Of a DNA stretch of 64,000 bases, positions 22,442 to 34,773 are shown one piece after another. Below the pieces are notes generated by a model that saw only the letters and a program-made list of their open reading frames with translations, made no database searches and was not told the DNA's origin. The DNA comes from Anaeramoeba flamelloides (Eukaryota > Metamonada > Anaeramoebidae), in the NCBI GenBank assembly GCA_027625915.1, contig JANTQA010000023.1, positions 4,774,001-4,838,000 on the forward strand, in the 5' to 3' direction. Every line of letters begins with the position of its first letter. The first letter of the stretch is position 1. The position numbers and the translations under genes are program-made.

Positions 22442-25400
22442 ATGAAAGGTTTTTTTTGTTTTCTTCTTTTTCTGTTCTTGACTCAGTTTTGCTATGGACA
22501 CTTTCAAGTATCCACGTATTTGTGTAAAGAAAAAACTGAATTTCCAATTCAAGAAACATTTCACAAAAGATCTACTTCTCGTCTAAGGGAAGACGGATCA
22601 GTGACAACCCAAAGCCTCCTTAACTATCGATTTCTTATTAATTCTCGGCCGATCTCAAGTATGGTTGTTGATGATCAAAAAAATTTTTTCTTGGACAAAG
22701 GCGAATACTCATCAAGGTACTTCCAAAAAGTAAACCTTGTGAATAAAAGCAATGCCGGTTTAGTGGATGACAAATTCAAGCCAAATCATTTTTATTTGAA
22801 GTGTCCACAAACAAAAAGAAACAAAGAAAAATTTCTGTCGATTGTTGATCCTTTAAAATATTCCTCCTATTTTGGTGGTTCAGGTGCAGACTATGTGACT
22901 TCATATTCGATTGGAAGAGAATCAGACTCCTATACTTTAGTTTTGACAGGCGTCACAACAAGCACAGACTTTCCTGTTAGGCATGGTATTCCAATCATCC
23001 GGTTTCCCTCAAGGACAGATACCTTATCCTTTATTTCAAGATTTGATATTAATGGGAATATAATTTTCTCAACCTATTTTGGCGGAACGGTTTTACAAAA
23101 TGATGAATCGCTAGGCAGAAATATTGTGCCAAGGAAAACAGTTCGCGACGACTATGGAAGATATTGGGTTGTTGGTATGGTAAGTGTTATTATCTTTTAA
23201 AAAGATTTGATTAGAATTCATTTTCGTTTCGTTTATTCTCTTGACTTATATTTGTGAATGAAATTCCTTTGGGAACCAATCCAAAAACATGCCAAACAAA
23301 TTAGTAATCGTGTGGTTGTTTTATTTTTTGAGCTTTGAAAGGACCAATAACTTCAAAAAGAAAACATTTTATCCCCAAAAAAACATTAATTTCAATTTTT
23401 ATCAAATCGAATCTTTTTTTTATTGCAAAAACTTTCTCAAAAAATTAATGATCATTTTCACGAGAACACAACAGTTTGAAAATCAGTCTTATTGTTACAC
23501 AAAAGTTCATCAATAATACATTCCAGAAAAATAATAACCATTTTGTTAATAAGGTCAAAATTATCTCTTAATAAAATCATTTTTTCTCTTTAATTTTATT
23601 TTCAAAATGAAATATTAATGTTCAAAAAATAAAGTCGCAGAAAAAAAATCTATATTGTTGTGGGTTGGAAGTTTTCTTTTCACCAATTGAAGAAATAGAA
23701 CTAAAAGGGGGAAACCGCAACTTCATTATGATTCTTTCAATTCAGAAAAAACCGTGCAACAAATACAAGTTACAGTCAGTTTCATTTTTAAGGCAAAACT
23801 TTCAACGAAATTTAAGGCACAGAAAAATCTAAAATTAAGGCACAAAATTCAGATTCTGGTAAAATAATTTGTTTAAAAAAAAAATCCAAATAATGTGCTT
23901 TAAGGGACTAATCTCTATTAAAATTTTTTTACCTAAATTTAATAGAGATTGAAAAAATTTTTTGCCAATTACTTAGATTTGAAAAAACTTGTTTATTTTC
24001 AATATTAAACATATTTCTTGATCAGGAATCCTTATTTAGAAATTGATCAAAAAAAAATAATAATAGAGACTAGTCCCTTAAGTAATTAAGTATATTTGTT
24101 TTAAAAAGGTGAAGACTTTTTTAAAACTTTTATCAAGTTTTCTATTTTAAAAAAGTGAAAACTTTTACAGAATTAAAACTTTTATCAAGTTTTCTATTTT
24201 AATAAAGTGAAGGAACTACATTTAAATGTAGTGTAGATGTTGGAGTGTGAACACTAGTACTTTTTTTAAAAAAAGAGTTCTACTCGCTTTATTAAAACAC
24301 AAAACTTTAATTAAAGTTTTAATTCTGACAAAATCATAAAAAAAAAGTTTTCACTTTTTTAAAATGACTATACCTTTTACTATTTTGAAAAATTTTAAAT
24401 ATTCAAACCATCCTGAAAAATATTTTTTGAGTGCCACCAGATATTGAAACTTTGAAAACAAAATATCATTCGCACCTCTATTTGTGAAAAGAAAGCGAAC
24501 CCAAAGTAATTCAGAGTTGAATCTTTAATTTTTTCAACATATTTTTTTTTGATTTAATTTTTGGTTTTATTAAATTTGGTTTTGCATCTAGAAATGTGTT
24601 TATACGAATGAATGAAATTAATCAAACAGTAAACTAAAAAAAAAAATAGACCTGAAAAGGTATATATTTGAAATAAATATTTCCTTTTTTGAAGAACAAA
24701 CACGAAATATCACCTTTCCAAATAAATTTGTTGAAATCAAGTATGAAAAAAAAAAAAATCAAAGACTATTTTCCAATATTTGTTATTGTTATCTTCTTAA
24801 TTTCTATGAATACAAACAATTTATAACCTTAAATTTCTCACTCAATTACTATTTATTATTATTTTACAAAACATTTTTTAACATATTTGCTTTCAAAATT
24901 CTAATTTTCAAATCTTTTTATCAAACAAAACCAAAAGAAAGAATACTATTTCAAAAATTAAAATAAAGGAGTTGAATTCTCGGAATCAAAAAACTGGTTA
25001 CAAAAAATTCAACCCAAAATAAAAGAAAAATTGAGAAAAAAATTTCAATCAGATTCAGAATTATTTTGAGTTATCATTTTAATCGAAAATAAATAATTAT
25101 AAAATCAAACGAATTTGTCCAATTAATCTTTATTTCCGAAGAGAAATTCAAAAAATACCGTATTTTCTGAACCCAATCAAGAATTAGAAGAATTAAATGA
25201 AAATGGGATTTTTAAATTCATTTTGGAAAATTCTTTAGAACTAAAAAGTAATTTGATTTCTTAAAAATTTAACAAACAAAAACATTTCCATGAAGAATTA
25301 AAAACAAAACCAAATTAAGTATAAGTTATTGTATCAAATATTAGAGATAAGATCAAGAAATAAAATATTTGTATTTATTTTTTTATTGATCAATCTTTTC

Positions 25401-28400
25401 ATTTTTTTGATTTCCATTTTTTTAGTTAAAATGAAAATATATTATACTAGGATATATCCCACTTCCGTATTTATTAAAATATCAATGTATTTGGCTCAAG
25501 AAATGATTTGAATCATTCATTTTCGCATAAATGGTGGCACTCAAAATTTGAAAAATGTACTTACCCCCTTAATGCACAAAATTTGAATTTTTTTTTTTAC
25601 AAATTATTTTACAAGAATCTGAATTTTGTGCCTTAATTTTAGATTTTTATTATTTCTTAATTTTCGTCAAAAGTTTGTGCCTTAAAAGTGTAACTTATTG
25701 TATTAAAAACGCAAAAAGTATGAGAGCACAATAATACATTTTTTTGTTCATTTTCAAATGATTATTCATAACATTTAAACCAACTTTTCATGAAAATTTC
25801 ATCCTTCTTCTATTTACCTGAATGCTATTATTTTATTTTATTATTAATTTATCTGCAAATAAACCAAAAACAATTAAGACAAAATTTTCCCAAAATACTT
25901 TTTTAAAACCTGGAAAATTCAACTTGATAACCCAAAGAAATACTTTTTAATTTGAAATTTTATACAATCAATAACTAATAACCCAATCTTAATTTTTTCA
26001 CTGAGTTATTAATGACCCAAGGATTAAATGTATCAATAGATTTTACAAATTATTTCTCCATTTTTTAAATATTTTCAAACAAATAAAAACTAACTACCAA
26101 TTAACAATTCTAATAAAAAAAAAAAAAAAATTAAGAAATATTATCAAATAACTGATTAAAAGACCAACAATCTGTTATTTATACTGCTAATAATTGTAAA
26201 AAAAAATATTCCTTAATCTTTTAAATTTCAAGAAAATATAATAAATATTTGAAAATAAAATAAATGATCATTTTTTTTCTGATCTTCAAGGATTCAATAT
26301 TTGATTTATTTTTTTTGTATTTTTATAATAAGATTAAAATTTCAATGTTATTTTATACAAACTATCAGAAATTACTCAAAGTGAGATTTTCTTTAGAAAA
26401 AATCCTTTGCAAAAATTTCTACTTCTTTTTCAAACCCAAAAATTCAAACTAAAAAGGATCTGATCTTTTTGACTGAAAATTAATTAGAAAAAATGAATTC
26501 TTTTAAAAATGATAAGCTCATTTCTCAAAAGTTGATCAAGGAGCTTTTTTATTAAATTTAATTGAATTCATGTGCAAATGAGTGTTATATTATCTTTGGT
26601 AAAAAAAAAAAAAAATAAGAGTCGCTAACCCCTTAATGATTTTTCAAAAACTTTTCTTTCATAATAAAAAAAAAAAAAAATTAAAATAAAATAAAATGAA
26701 TAATCATTTAATAATATAGACAACAACACAAGATATTCCTATTACTTCTAATTCATTTAATCGTGCGACCTTTAATGTATTGGAAGTAGGATATGTTTTA
26801 TGCTTAAACCAAGAAGGAAATTCCATCAAGTACTCGTCTTTGTTTGGGCAATGCGACGAGCATTTCACTGAATTGAGGATGATCAAACCAATAATTACGG
26901 CAGATAATACTTACTTGTTAATAGGTGGCACTACCAATTCTTCTCATGAAATATATAAAAATTCACTCCAAAATCAAAGTAAGATGATTGAATCCGAATT
27001 GTATGCATATGTGGGAGTTCTGCAAATATTCCGAGATCGGACAGACTTATTATTTGGAACTATTTTTGGGGGATCAGCTGAAGATTATGTAGAAAATGCA
27101 GTAGTTTTTTTCAAATCAGAAAATACCTTATCGCTCTGGATTATTGGGCATACTTTTTCAAATGATTTTTTCGACAATTATGATCATAGTGTATCAAAAA
27201 ACGTCACAATAATAAACGATCAATTTAAAGGCACAAGCTCATATGGATTTTTCCTTCAAATCAGTATCTCGAATTTAGATGATCCTGACTTGCTCAAGCC
27301 AGAACTGGAAACCGCATCCTATATCGGTGACTATTATGAGGATTGCTCGACGTGGGTACAATTAGATTATTCACAAAAATATTTTGATAAAGATGGCTAT
27401 TATATTGGCCCCATTGCGATCGCCGGTTATACATATAATTTTGATACTTTCAGCAATAATTCCATTACCCCGGATTGGATGAAGGAAACAATAAACGATG
27501 GGGAAACACAAGTCGGCTTTGTAACCCTTTTGAACCCTGAAGGAACAAGCTTTGATTACACACTATTAGTTGGCTGTAAAGATGGCTTGACAGCTTTAAA
27601 TTATGTAAATTTCCATCATTATCAATCAGGATCAATATCAGGATGGACTTCTTGCTCCAAAGATGAACTTCCGCTTAGATTTGATATATGGGAAGATATA
27701 AATAACAAGGACATTGATCAAATCTTTGAAATGAAATTTTTTTTGATGAAAATTAATCTGACAGCTTTAGAAAAATATCCATACCAATTGGATTATGATG
27801 ATTTAATTTATTTTTCCACATTTGTTGATGGTGTTGGCACAGATATGGATTTGGAAATTAATTATGCAAATATTAAAACAGATTTCTATGGAAATATATA
27901 CTCAATATTTACTGTTGGAGAATATTATCAAAATTTATATTTCACAGATAATTCTTATCAAAAATTTTCTACAGGTCAAAGCTCGATAATAATCAGAGTT
28001 TATGGTGGATATTCTTGTAATCCGGGATCCCTTTATGATTATAATATGGACCTTTGTTTATTTTGCTCTTCAGGTAAGTGCTTTTCATTTTTTTTTTTTT
28101 ATTTTTTTTTTATATTTATTTATCACTTTTTATTTTTTAATTTGAAAGGAACATTTTTATTTTTGTGAAAAGTTAAAATTTTCTGTGATATATCTTTAAG
28201 TACCGATTACTGTATTATTTGAAAAAAAAAAAAGAATGAATGAAATTAAAAGAAAAAGGAAAAAAGAAGAGATTTGTCAGAGAATATTTTAAAAAAATAT
28301 GTTTTTAAATTTTTTCATCAATTCTTTTTTCAATTATTTTAATCAAACAAAGCCAAAATAAAGAATACTATTTCAAAAATTAAAATAAAGGAGTTGGATT

Positions 28401-31400
28401 CTCAAAATCAAAAAACAATTACAAAAGATTCGACCCAAAATAAAAGAAAATTTTAGAAAAAATTTCAAACAGATTCAGAATTATTTTTAGTTATCATTTT
28501 AATAGAAAATAAATAATTATCAAATGAAACAAATTTGTCCAATAAATCTTTATTTCTATAAAAGGAATTTTAAAAACATGCTATTTTCTGAAATAAAACT
28601 AGAATTAGAAGAATTAAATGAAAATGGGATTTTTAAATTCGTTTTGGAAAATTCTTTTGAAATAAAAAGTAATTTGGTTTCTTAAAAATTTACCAAACAA
28701 AAGTATTTCCTTCAAGAATTAAAAATAAAATAAAATTTGGGAATAAGTAATTGTATCAAATATTAGAGATAAGATCACGAAATAAATGATTTTTATTTAT
28801 TTTTTTTTATGATCAATCTTTTCATTTTTTTGATTTCGATTTTTTTAGTTGGTATGAAAATATATTATACTAGGATATATTTCACTCTCGTATTTATTAA
28901 AATATCAATGTATTTGGTTAAGGAAATGATTTGAAGAATTCAGTTTCACATATACCAATGGCACTCAAAATTTGAAAAATGTACTTACTTCCTTAAAAAT
29001 TATTATTTTATTCATAAAATCTTTATTTGGTAATTGACTCCTATATTGAGGTGGTGTCTTAGGGTATCTATTCCTTTTATTTTTTTTTTTAAAAAAATAA
29101 GATAACAAATAATTTATAATTTGATGCACATTTTGGTATTATTTTTTACTGAATATATATATATACTTCTTTAATTTCTATATTTTTTTGTTGTTTTACT
29201 CGATTCAATTAATAAAAATTTAATTAATTTTTCAAAATAAAAAAAAAAGAAGAAAAATATAGAAAACATTAAATAAAGAAATAATATCATTTGTATGACC
29301 AAAAAAATTGATATTATTATCAAAAATATTTTCAGTTTAATAATTATTACCTTTCAAATTTTTTTGTTAAACATTTTGAAAATTAAATAATTTATATCAT
29401 TTGAGGATGCTTGAGATTAAAAAAAAAAAAAAAAAGAACTAGTACATCCAAAAGCAATTTGGATAATAAATTTGATTTAAATATATTAGAGTTATCATGA
29501 TTTTATTTTTGATCACAATCAATTTAAAATCAATAATTTTTCATTTTTGAAATTTGTCTTTTTTAAATAATAAAGTTTAAATTGAACCTCAATAACTAAT
29601 TTTTTTCCAATGAATTCTATGTTTAAAGGTTATTATCTAAAACAAAAGAAAATAAATCTTTGCTAATTTTCCAAAGTGCTTCTGTAAATTTAAGATGAGA
29701 AAATTTCAATTTAAAATTTGCATTATCTGATATAAAATAATAAAAGTGGAAAATCTAGAATCTTTTTTGATATCTTGTATTAAATAGTATATAATCTTCA
29801 TTTTCAAAATCAAAGGGTGATTATTTGGAAATTTGAATTCATTTTAAAGAGAAAATTTAACAAAATCCATCATAAATTAACTAAAATTCAGAACATTATT
29901 TTGGATGAATCTTTAATATCTTACAAGTTTAAATCTTTTGCAAAAGTTCAAGTTAGAAAAACAAAATAATTTAAAAAAAAAACAATTTTTTTTTATATTT
30001 AAACAAGTTGGCTTACATTGAAAAAATAAACTTTAAAACAATAAAAAAAAAAAAAATAGGAAAGATCTTTGAAGATCTTTAATTCAAAAAGTTAAAAGGA
30101 ATTCATAATATTTTCATTTCTTTTTGAAAAAGAAAATCACAGAAATTACAGAAATTACAGAAATTACAGAAATTACAGAAATTACAGAAATCACAGAAAT
30201 ATGAATCTCAAATTTTGAAAAACTTTTTTGATTTTTATTTCTAATAAGTCAATTTGGCTAATATAAATGTTTTGTATATTTTAAATTAGATATACAAGAA
30301 GGTATCTGAAAAACATAAACTTTGAAATTATTGTAAAATAGAACATTTTTGGTTTGAAAATAAATTTATGTTCAAGTAAGAGTTTTAATATCCCCAAAAT
30401 ATTGCTTTTTCATATTTCATAAAAAAAATCTAGAACCAAAAATACTTGTTTGTTGTGAAAAAAAGAAAATTAATACCAATTTTTTTTTTGGGGAAGGTTA
30501 AGAAGATTTTATTTAAAAGAAAGAGATCAAAGTTTTTGATCTTTGAAAAACAATGATAAATAAAAAAAAAATTAAATTTAAAATTAAACCTTTCGGTACA
30601 TATATTTGTTTTCCGCCAAGTATTGAGCAGAAAGAATCCAGAAATTTTAAAAATGAATCATTAAATTAAGAAAAATCTCCTATTTTTTTTATTTTGTAAG
30701 ATTAAAGAAGTAATAATTATTCACTTTAAAATATAAACTTCATAATAAAAAAAGATAAAAGATATCATTATCTAAATTATTTTTAATTATATTTTTGTTC
30801 ACAAACCAACTAAACTTTGCTTCTTTTAAAGGATTCCCAACAATTTTTTTCAAATACCAATTATTTTTTATAATTGACCTTCAAAGAACAAATAAGAAAT
30901 AAACAGACTAACAAACCTCAAAAAATAGTTGATATTCATATGAAGTAAAACTTAATAAATCAATAGATTTTCTTATAAATTGGAAAAAACCAAAATTCTT
31001 ACCCTAAACTATTGAGAAAAACAACAAGTTTCCATTTTAAATCCTCCCATTGAAGATCCAAATAAAATTCCAAAAGAAATAAATATGATTTCTCAGAAAT
31101 CATTTTTACTGTTTAAGTAACCCTAAATTAACATGATTTAACTGTGCGACTATGAGATCTTGAATTAAAAAAAAAATTTGCAAATGAAATTACTTACAAT
31201 GAAAAATCGAAAAAACAAAAAATTGTGAATAAATGATTTCAATTTTGAAATTTCCAAAATTAATTCTTTTCTTCTAATATCCTTCCAGACCCTTTAAACA
31301 CGTGTAATTCACTCACCACAATTCGGAACATTAGACTGGAAAATGGTTTAGATATAATTCTCTAGTTTATTAATATTTATTAAAACTATAGTATAAGAAC

Positions 31401-34400
31401 TACTAGATTTATTAAATTTTGATTTTAAAAATTAAAATTTAATTACAAAAAGTCTTCTTTTAAATTTAAACCACAAATGAAAAATATATTCTTACAGATT
31501 AGTAAATAATTTGATATCTTCTCAAAACAAAAAAAAAAAAAAAAAAAAAAAACATATACTATTTCCTCAAAAGTTGATCAAATTTATTTTTAAAATATCT
31601 TTATTCAACTTAATTTCAATCTAATTATTTAAAAACCTAAAATTTTTATTTATCATGAATTGATTCTACATAATAATTCATTTTTTTTTTTGTAAGACAT
31701 TACTTCATTAAAAGGTATCAAAGCTTATGATCACAATTTTATATGATATTTTTTAGATGTGAAAATTAGTGTGGCTTATTTTCTTCTTTTTGATGGGAAA
31801 AAATCGTTTTTTTTTATTCGGTTGCGAAATCTTGATAAATTTTACCAGAGATAATAAACTTATAACTTAAAATTTATTGTTTAACAAATCCTTTGTATCC
31901 TTATCATACCATCAATTTTGTATTGATTTTAGCAGTACATTATTTTGTACAAAAAAAAACGTGCATTTTTTTTTTTTTCACTTTTTTTAGTAATATTTCC
32001 TCAAAAATATTTTGAAACATACTCATATAAATCCTGATTCAATTATTATCAATATTCCACTTAATTTTATCTTGACAATTTACAAATTGAACAACATGAA
32101 AAAAAAATATTTTATTGGAAATATCAAGAAAAAATGCCCATATTTTTTTGGAAATATCTTATTTCTTTTTTTATTTGATTGGTTATACAATTGATTTGAC
32201 TAATATATTAAAACCAAATTATTGATTTATTAAAATCTTAATACGTTTCAACACCATAGGGACATTTTCAAATGATACTTCGGATGGTTATTGTAAAGAT
32301 TGCCCAGCAAATTATTATCAAAATAAAATTGGAGAAACTAGCTGCATAAAGTGTCCAGATAATGAAACTTCGGAACTGGGTGAAACTTCTTGTTCTAGGT
32401 ACAGCAGGCCACCACAATTGACACCGGTTATATTGTCTCAGAATGACAATATGTTAGAGATTGCATGGACATCTGATATTAAAAAATTATATTATCAATT
32501 ATCGATGAGGCAAACAACGGGCGAGAAAAAATATTTTTTAATCAAAAATCCATATGTTTATCCTTTTGGTAATGGATCTTTATATATTTTTGACATCAGA
32601 GGGCTAATTGGTTCGTCTAGGTACTATATCCGTATCCGTTCACAGGATCCCGAAACGAATGTCTGGAGTAGTTGGTCCCAGTTATTATTAGTAAGCACCT
32701 ATGGACCAGCATTTCGGGTAAGAACACAAGAGATTACAAATCAAAGGGGGATCTGGACAATTAATTTAAATTGGGACGAGCCATTAGATTATTCTTTTAG
32801 TATTTATAAATATCGGATTTATTATAAAGAATTGGAAGGGGGGAAACTAAAATATACTGCTATAAATTCAAATCAAACGCATGGTACAATTCGTAATTTG
32901 AAAACTGATACATATTACGTGACATATATTTCTTCTTTTAATTGTGTTGGTGAATCTTTTTTATCTGTTCCAAAAATTTTCCGTACCCAATCGGAGCCCC
33001 CCAAGGAGGTACAAATTAAAAATGATGTGGAAGATGTGAATAGTATTACACTAACTTGGGAAATCCCTTCAAACCAAGGCCGTGAAATTACCTATTACGA
33101 GGCTACCATTATTGATTCAGATAACAAGCTGATCACGATCGAAATGCATAATTTAACAAAGCATAAATTTGATAATTTAGAAGCAAATGCAAAATATAAT
33201 ATTTCGATTAATGCGTTCAATGCCATGGGCAAATCTAAGAATAATTTCCAGATCTATCAAACTGATCCAAATGATTCGAATAACAAGTCTAATTTAATTA
33301 TTACAATTATTTTTAGTGTAGTTGGGGGTATTGCAATTATCGGGGGGGTATCGTTTTTGACTTATAGAAAGCAATTTAATCAGAAAAATAAAATTAGGTT
33401 AATAAATAAAAAAAGGAAAAAAAAAACAAAGGACTTTTTTTCAAATTTTCAAGAATCCCTGTTCGGGACAGACGAAACCTTGGCCTTTGATTCTTATGAT
33501 CAATCAATCCTTCTGCCAAAAATAAAGGAAGATATCATAAATGGAAATTTTGTGAATATTTTACAAAATTGGGTTATCTACAATAAGGATTTCCGTAAAA
33601 AATTAATATTTTGTAAGATTTGTACGAGATCCGAAATGAATATTTATAAACAAATTTGGGAGGGTTATAAAGCAGATCCAAGGTGGATACCAATGATCCA
33701 ATTTATTGGGGGGGTTGGAATTGATAAAGAAGAAATTGATTTATTTTATCATAAGAAAAATTTCCCTTCAATAAAAAGAGATAATTCTCAACAAGAATTG
33801 CAAGACTTTTCAAGTGATTTTGATATCCAAGAAAATTACATTGATGAAAGTGAATCTAATGATGATGATGACGATGATGGAAGTGAATCCAACGATGGCA
33901 ATGATGATGATAGTGGTAATGACAAAAACAATAATGGTGGCGAAAATAGCAGCACTGTTACTAAAAAGCAAAATAAAATGAAAAATTTATATTTGGTATC
34001 ATTAGAATGGTTTCCAATCGATTTGAACGAGTATAACACATTTAGAGCAAATAATCAATTGCCATTTACTGAGAAGGAAATCTTATGGATTATTTATAAT
34101 TTAACATTTTCTCTAAAAGTTATTCACCAAAATAATATTATACACAGAGATATTAAACCAAGTAATATCTTAATAGGGTTCGATGGTTATTTAAGAATTG
34201 CCGATTTTAGTTCTGCGATAAAAATCCCAAATGGGCAAAGCACAATTTTGGACAAATTTGTCGGTACAGAAAGTTTTTTTGATCCTTCGTTACAGCCACA
34301 GCTAAACTATTCTGAGGGGGTGGCTAATTATAGTTATACTTTTAAACACGATTTACATGCTTTAGGGAAAACTATTTCTTCGTTGTGTTGGAATTTTTCA

Positions 34401-34601
34401 CCTGATGGCGATCTGAATGTTGACGATAATCTATTGAAAACACATTTACTTAATAATGAAAAAAAAAATAAAATGAAAAAAGAGCGTATACAAAAAATAA
34501 TAATCGAATTCATCAATATGTGCTTAATTGAACATTCACAAAGAAAATCACTTGAAGATATAATTAAAGTTTTATATCCCTCCTTTGTATTATTGAAATA
34601 A
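22442..34601 (+). CDS. SBBP-propeller / FN3 receptor-like protein kinase
   Basis: Three exons, 22442-23179, 26720-28073 and 32260-34601, join in frame to 1,477 codons. Residues 1-19 are a signal peptide (hydrophobic FCFLLFLFLTQF). About 138-660 are seven SBBP-like repeats (cues YSSYFGGSGADY, STYFGG, YSSLFG, GTIFGGSAEDY, SYIGDYYED, YTLLVG, YFSTFVDGVG), enough for one seven-bladed propeller; intron 1 splits the second repeat between VVGM and TTTQDIPIT. About 677-745 are Cys-rich with CPANYY and CIKCP, like GCC2/GCC3 modules. Roughly three FN3 domains follow (about 751-1033), then one membrane segment (about 1042-1066) and a basic stop-transfer stretch. The cytoplasmic kinase has a candidate beta-3 Lys1150 (FCKI), HRDIKPSN with Asp1328, and DFS at 1346-1348 where DFG is usual. 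No clear glycine loop is seen. An acidic Asp/Ser/Asn insert lies at about 1225-1255. It likely senses an outside ligand or surface; whether the kinase is active is open. Confidence 0.87.
23773..23903. mobile_element. TA-flanked MITE (family D), truncated copy 3
   Basis: The left terminus CAGTCAGTTTCATTTTTAAG follows TA at 23771-23772. The sequence runs through the left arm and centre into the start of the right arm (AATGTGCTTTAA) and then stops at a TTAA-flanked insertion. The rest of the right arm is not found after that insertion, so it was later lost. Confidence 0.7.
23904..24077. mobile_element. TTAA-flanked miniature element (family E, deletion derivative)
   Basis: This 174-bp element begins GGGACTAATCTCTATTA and ends TAATAGAGACTAGTCCC, with TTAA at 23900-23903 and 24078-24081. 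Its two halves match the two ends of the 935-bp element at 3171-4105, so it looks like that element with about 760 bp removed. It sits in a TTAA supplied by the right arm of a TA-MITE (GTGCTTTAA). Confidence 0.82.
24900..25565 (+). repeat. Intronic repeat family G, copy 1
   Basis: This is about 660 bp with high similarity to 28320-28990 in the next intron of the same gene: GAATACTATTTCAAAAATTA, ATAAAGGAGTTGAATTCTC, ATAAGATCAAGAAATAAA and the shared end GGCACTCAAAATTTGAAAAA. The right end CTTACCCCC abuts a TTAA inside a TA-MITE remnant, suggesting TTAA insertion. The left boundary is uncertain; a reversed match to GAGTGCCACCA near 24430 may mark the true left end. Confidence 0.7.
25570..25700. 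mobile_element. TA-flanked MITE (family D), partial copy 4
   Basis: Only the inner left arm, the centre and the right arm remain. The right end reads CTTAAAAGTGTAACTTATTG followed by TA (25701-25702). The left side is cut by the end of repeat G copy 1 at a TTAA. Confidence 0.65.
28320..28990 (+). repeat. Intronic repeat family G, copy 2
   Basis: Direct-orientation partner of 24900-25565 with the same internal order, ending GTACTTACTTCC before TTAA (28993-28996 region). Both copies lie in introns of one gene. Confidence 0.7.
30138..30200 (+). repeat. 9-bp tandem repeat
   Basis: The unit ACAGAAATT is repeated about seven times with one variant (ACAGAAATC). It lies within intron 2 of the receptor kinase gene and shows no coding role. 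Confidence 0.85.
30855..31320 (-). repeat. Dispersed repeat family I, copy 2
   Basis: Reverse complement of 4145-4640, sharing TTTGCAAATGAAATTACTTA-type and GATTTCTCAGAAATCATTTT blocks in reversed order. It lies in intron 2 of the receptor kinase gene. Confidence 0.6.
31565..32000 (-). repeat. Dispersed repeat family B, partial copy 2
   Basis: Carries the phrase GTATCAAAGCTTATGATCAC followed by TTTTTTAGATGTGAAAATTA, as in 12590-13650. It ends near the final exon of the kinase gene. Confidence 0.6.
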
Positions 34602-34721
34602 TGATTATAAATTAATTTATAATCTCTAAAATTTTGGGATTTTTGTTAATTAACCCTTTTAAAACAAATAATATTTTGATTTGTTGAAATATAAATAAAA
34701 AAATAAAAATAAAATAAAATA

Positions 34722-34773
34722 ATATATATATATATATATATATATATTATTCTTCTTCTTCTTCTTCTTCTTT
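34722..34773 (+). repeat. (AT)n-(TTC)n microsatellite
   Basis: About thirteen AT units are followed directly by seven or eight TTC units, starting about 120 bp after the stop codon of the kinase gene. Confidence 0.9.

Larger units (their letters stand above)
23180..26719 (+). other. Intron 1 of receptor kinase gene (3.5 kb)
   Basis: GTAAGT donor at 23180, ATATAG acceptor ending at 26719, phase 0. It contains a truncated TA-MITE (23773-23903) carrying a TTAA miniature (23904-24077), repeat G copy 1 (about 24900-25565) and another partial TA-MITE (25570-25700). Small frames inside show no protein character. Confidence 0.8.
28074..32259 (+). other. Intron 2 of receptor kinase gene (4.2 kb)
   Basis: GTAAGT donor at 28074, CCATAG acceptor ending at 32259, phase 1 (the split codon is G|GG). 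It holds repeat G copy 2, a 9-bp tandem repeat (30138-30200), repeat I copy 2 (reversed, 30855-31320) and a family B fragment (31565-32000). There is no coding sequence. Confidence 0.8.

Noticed and set aside
23773-25700. One single TA-MITE split by a 1.7-kb insertion
   Set aside because: The left piece already runs past the element's centre and the right piece starts before it, so they overlap and must be two separate copies.
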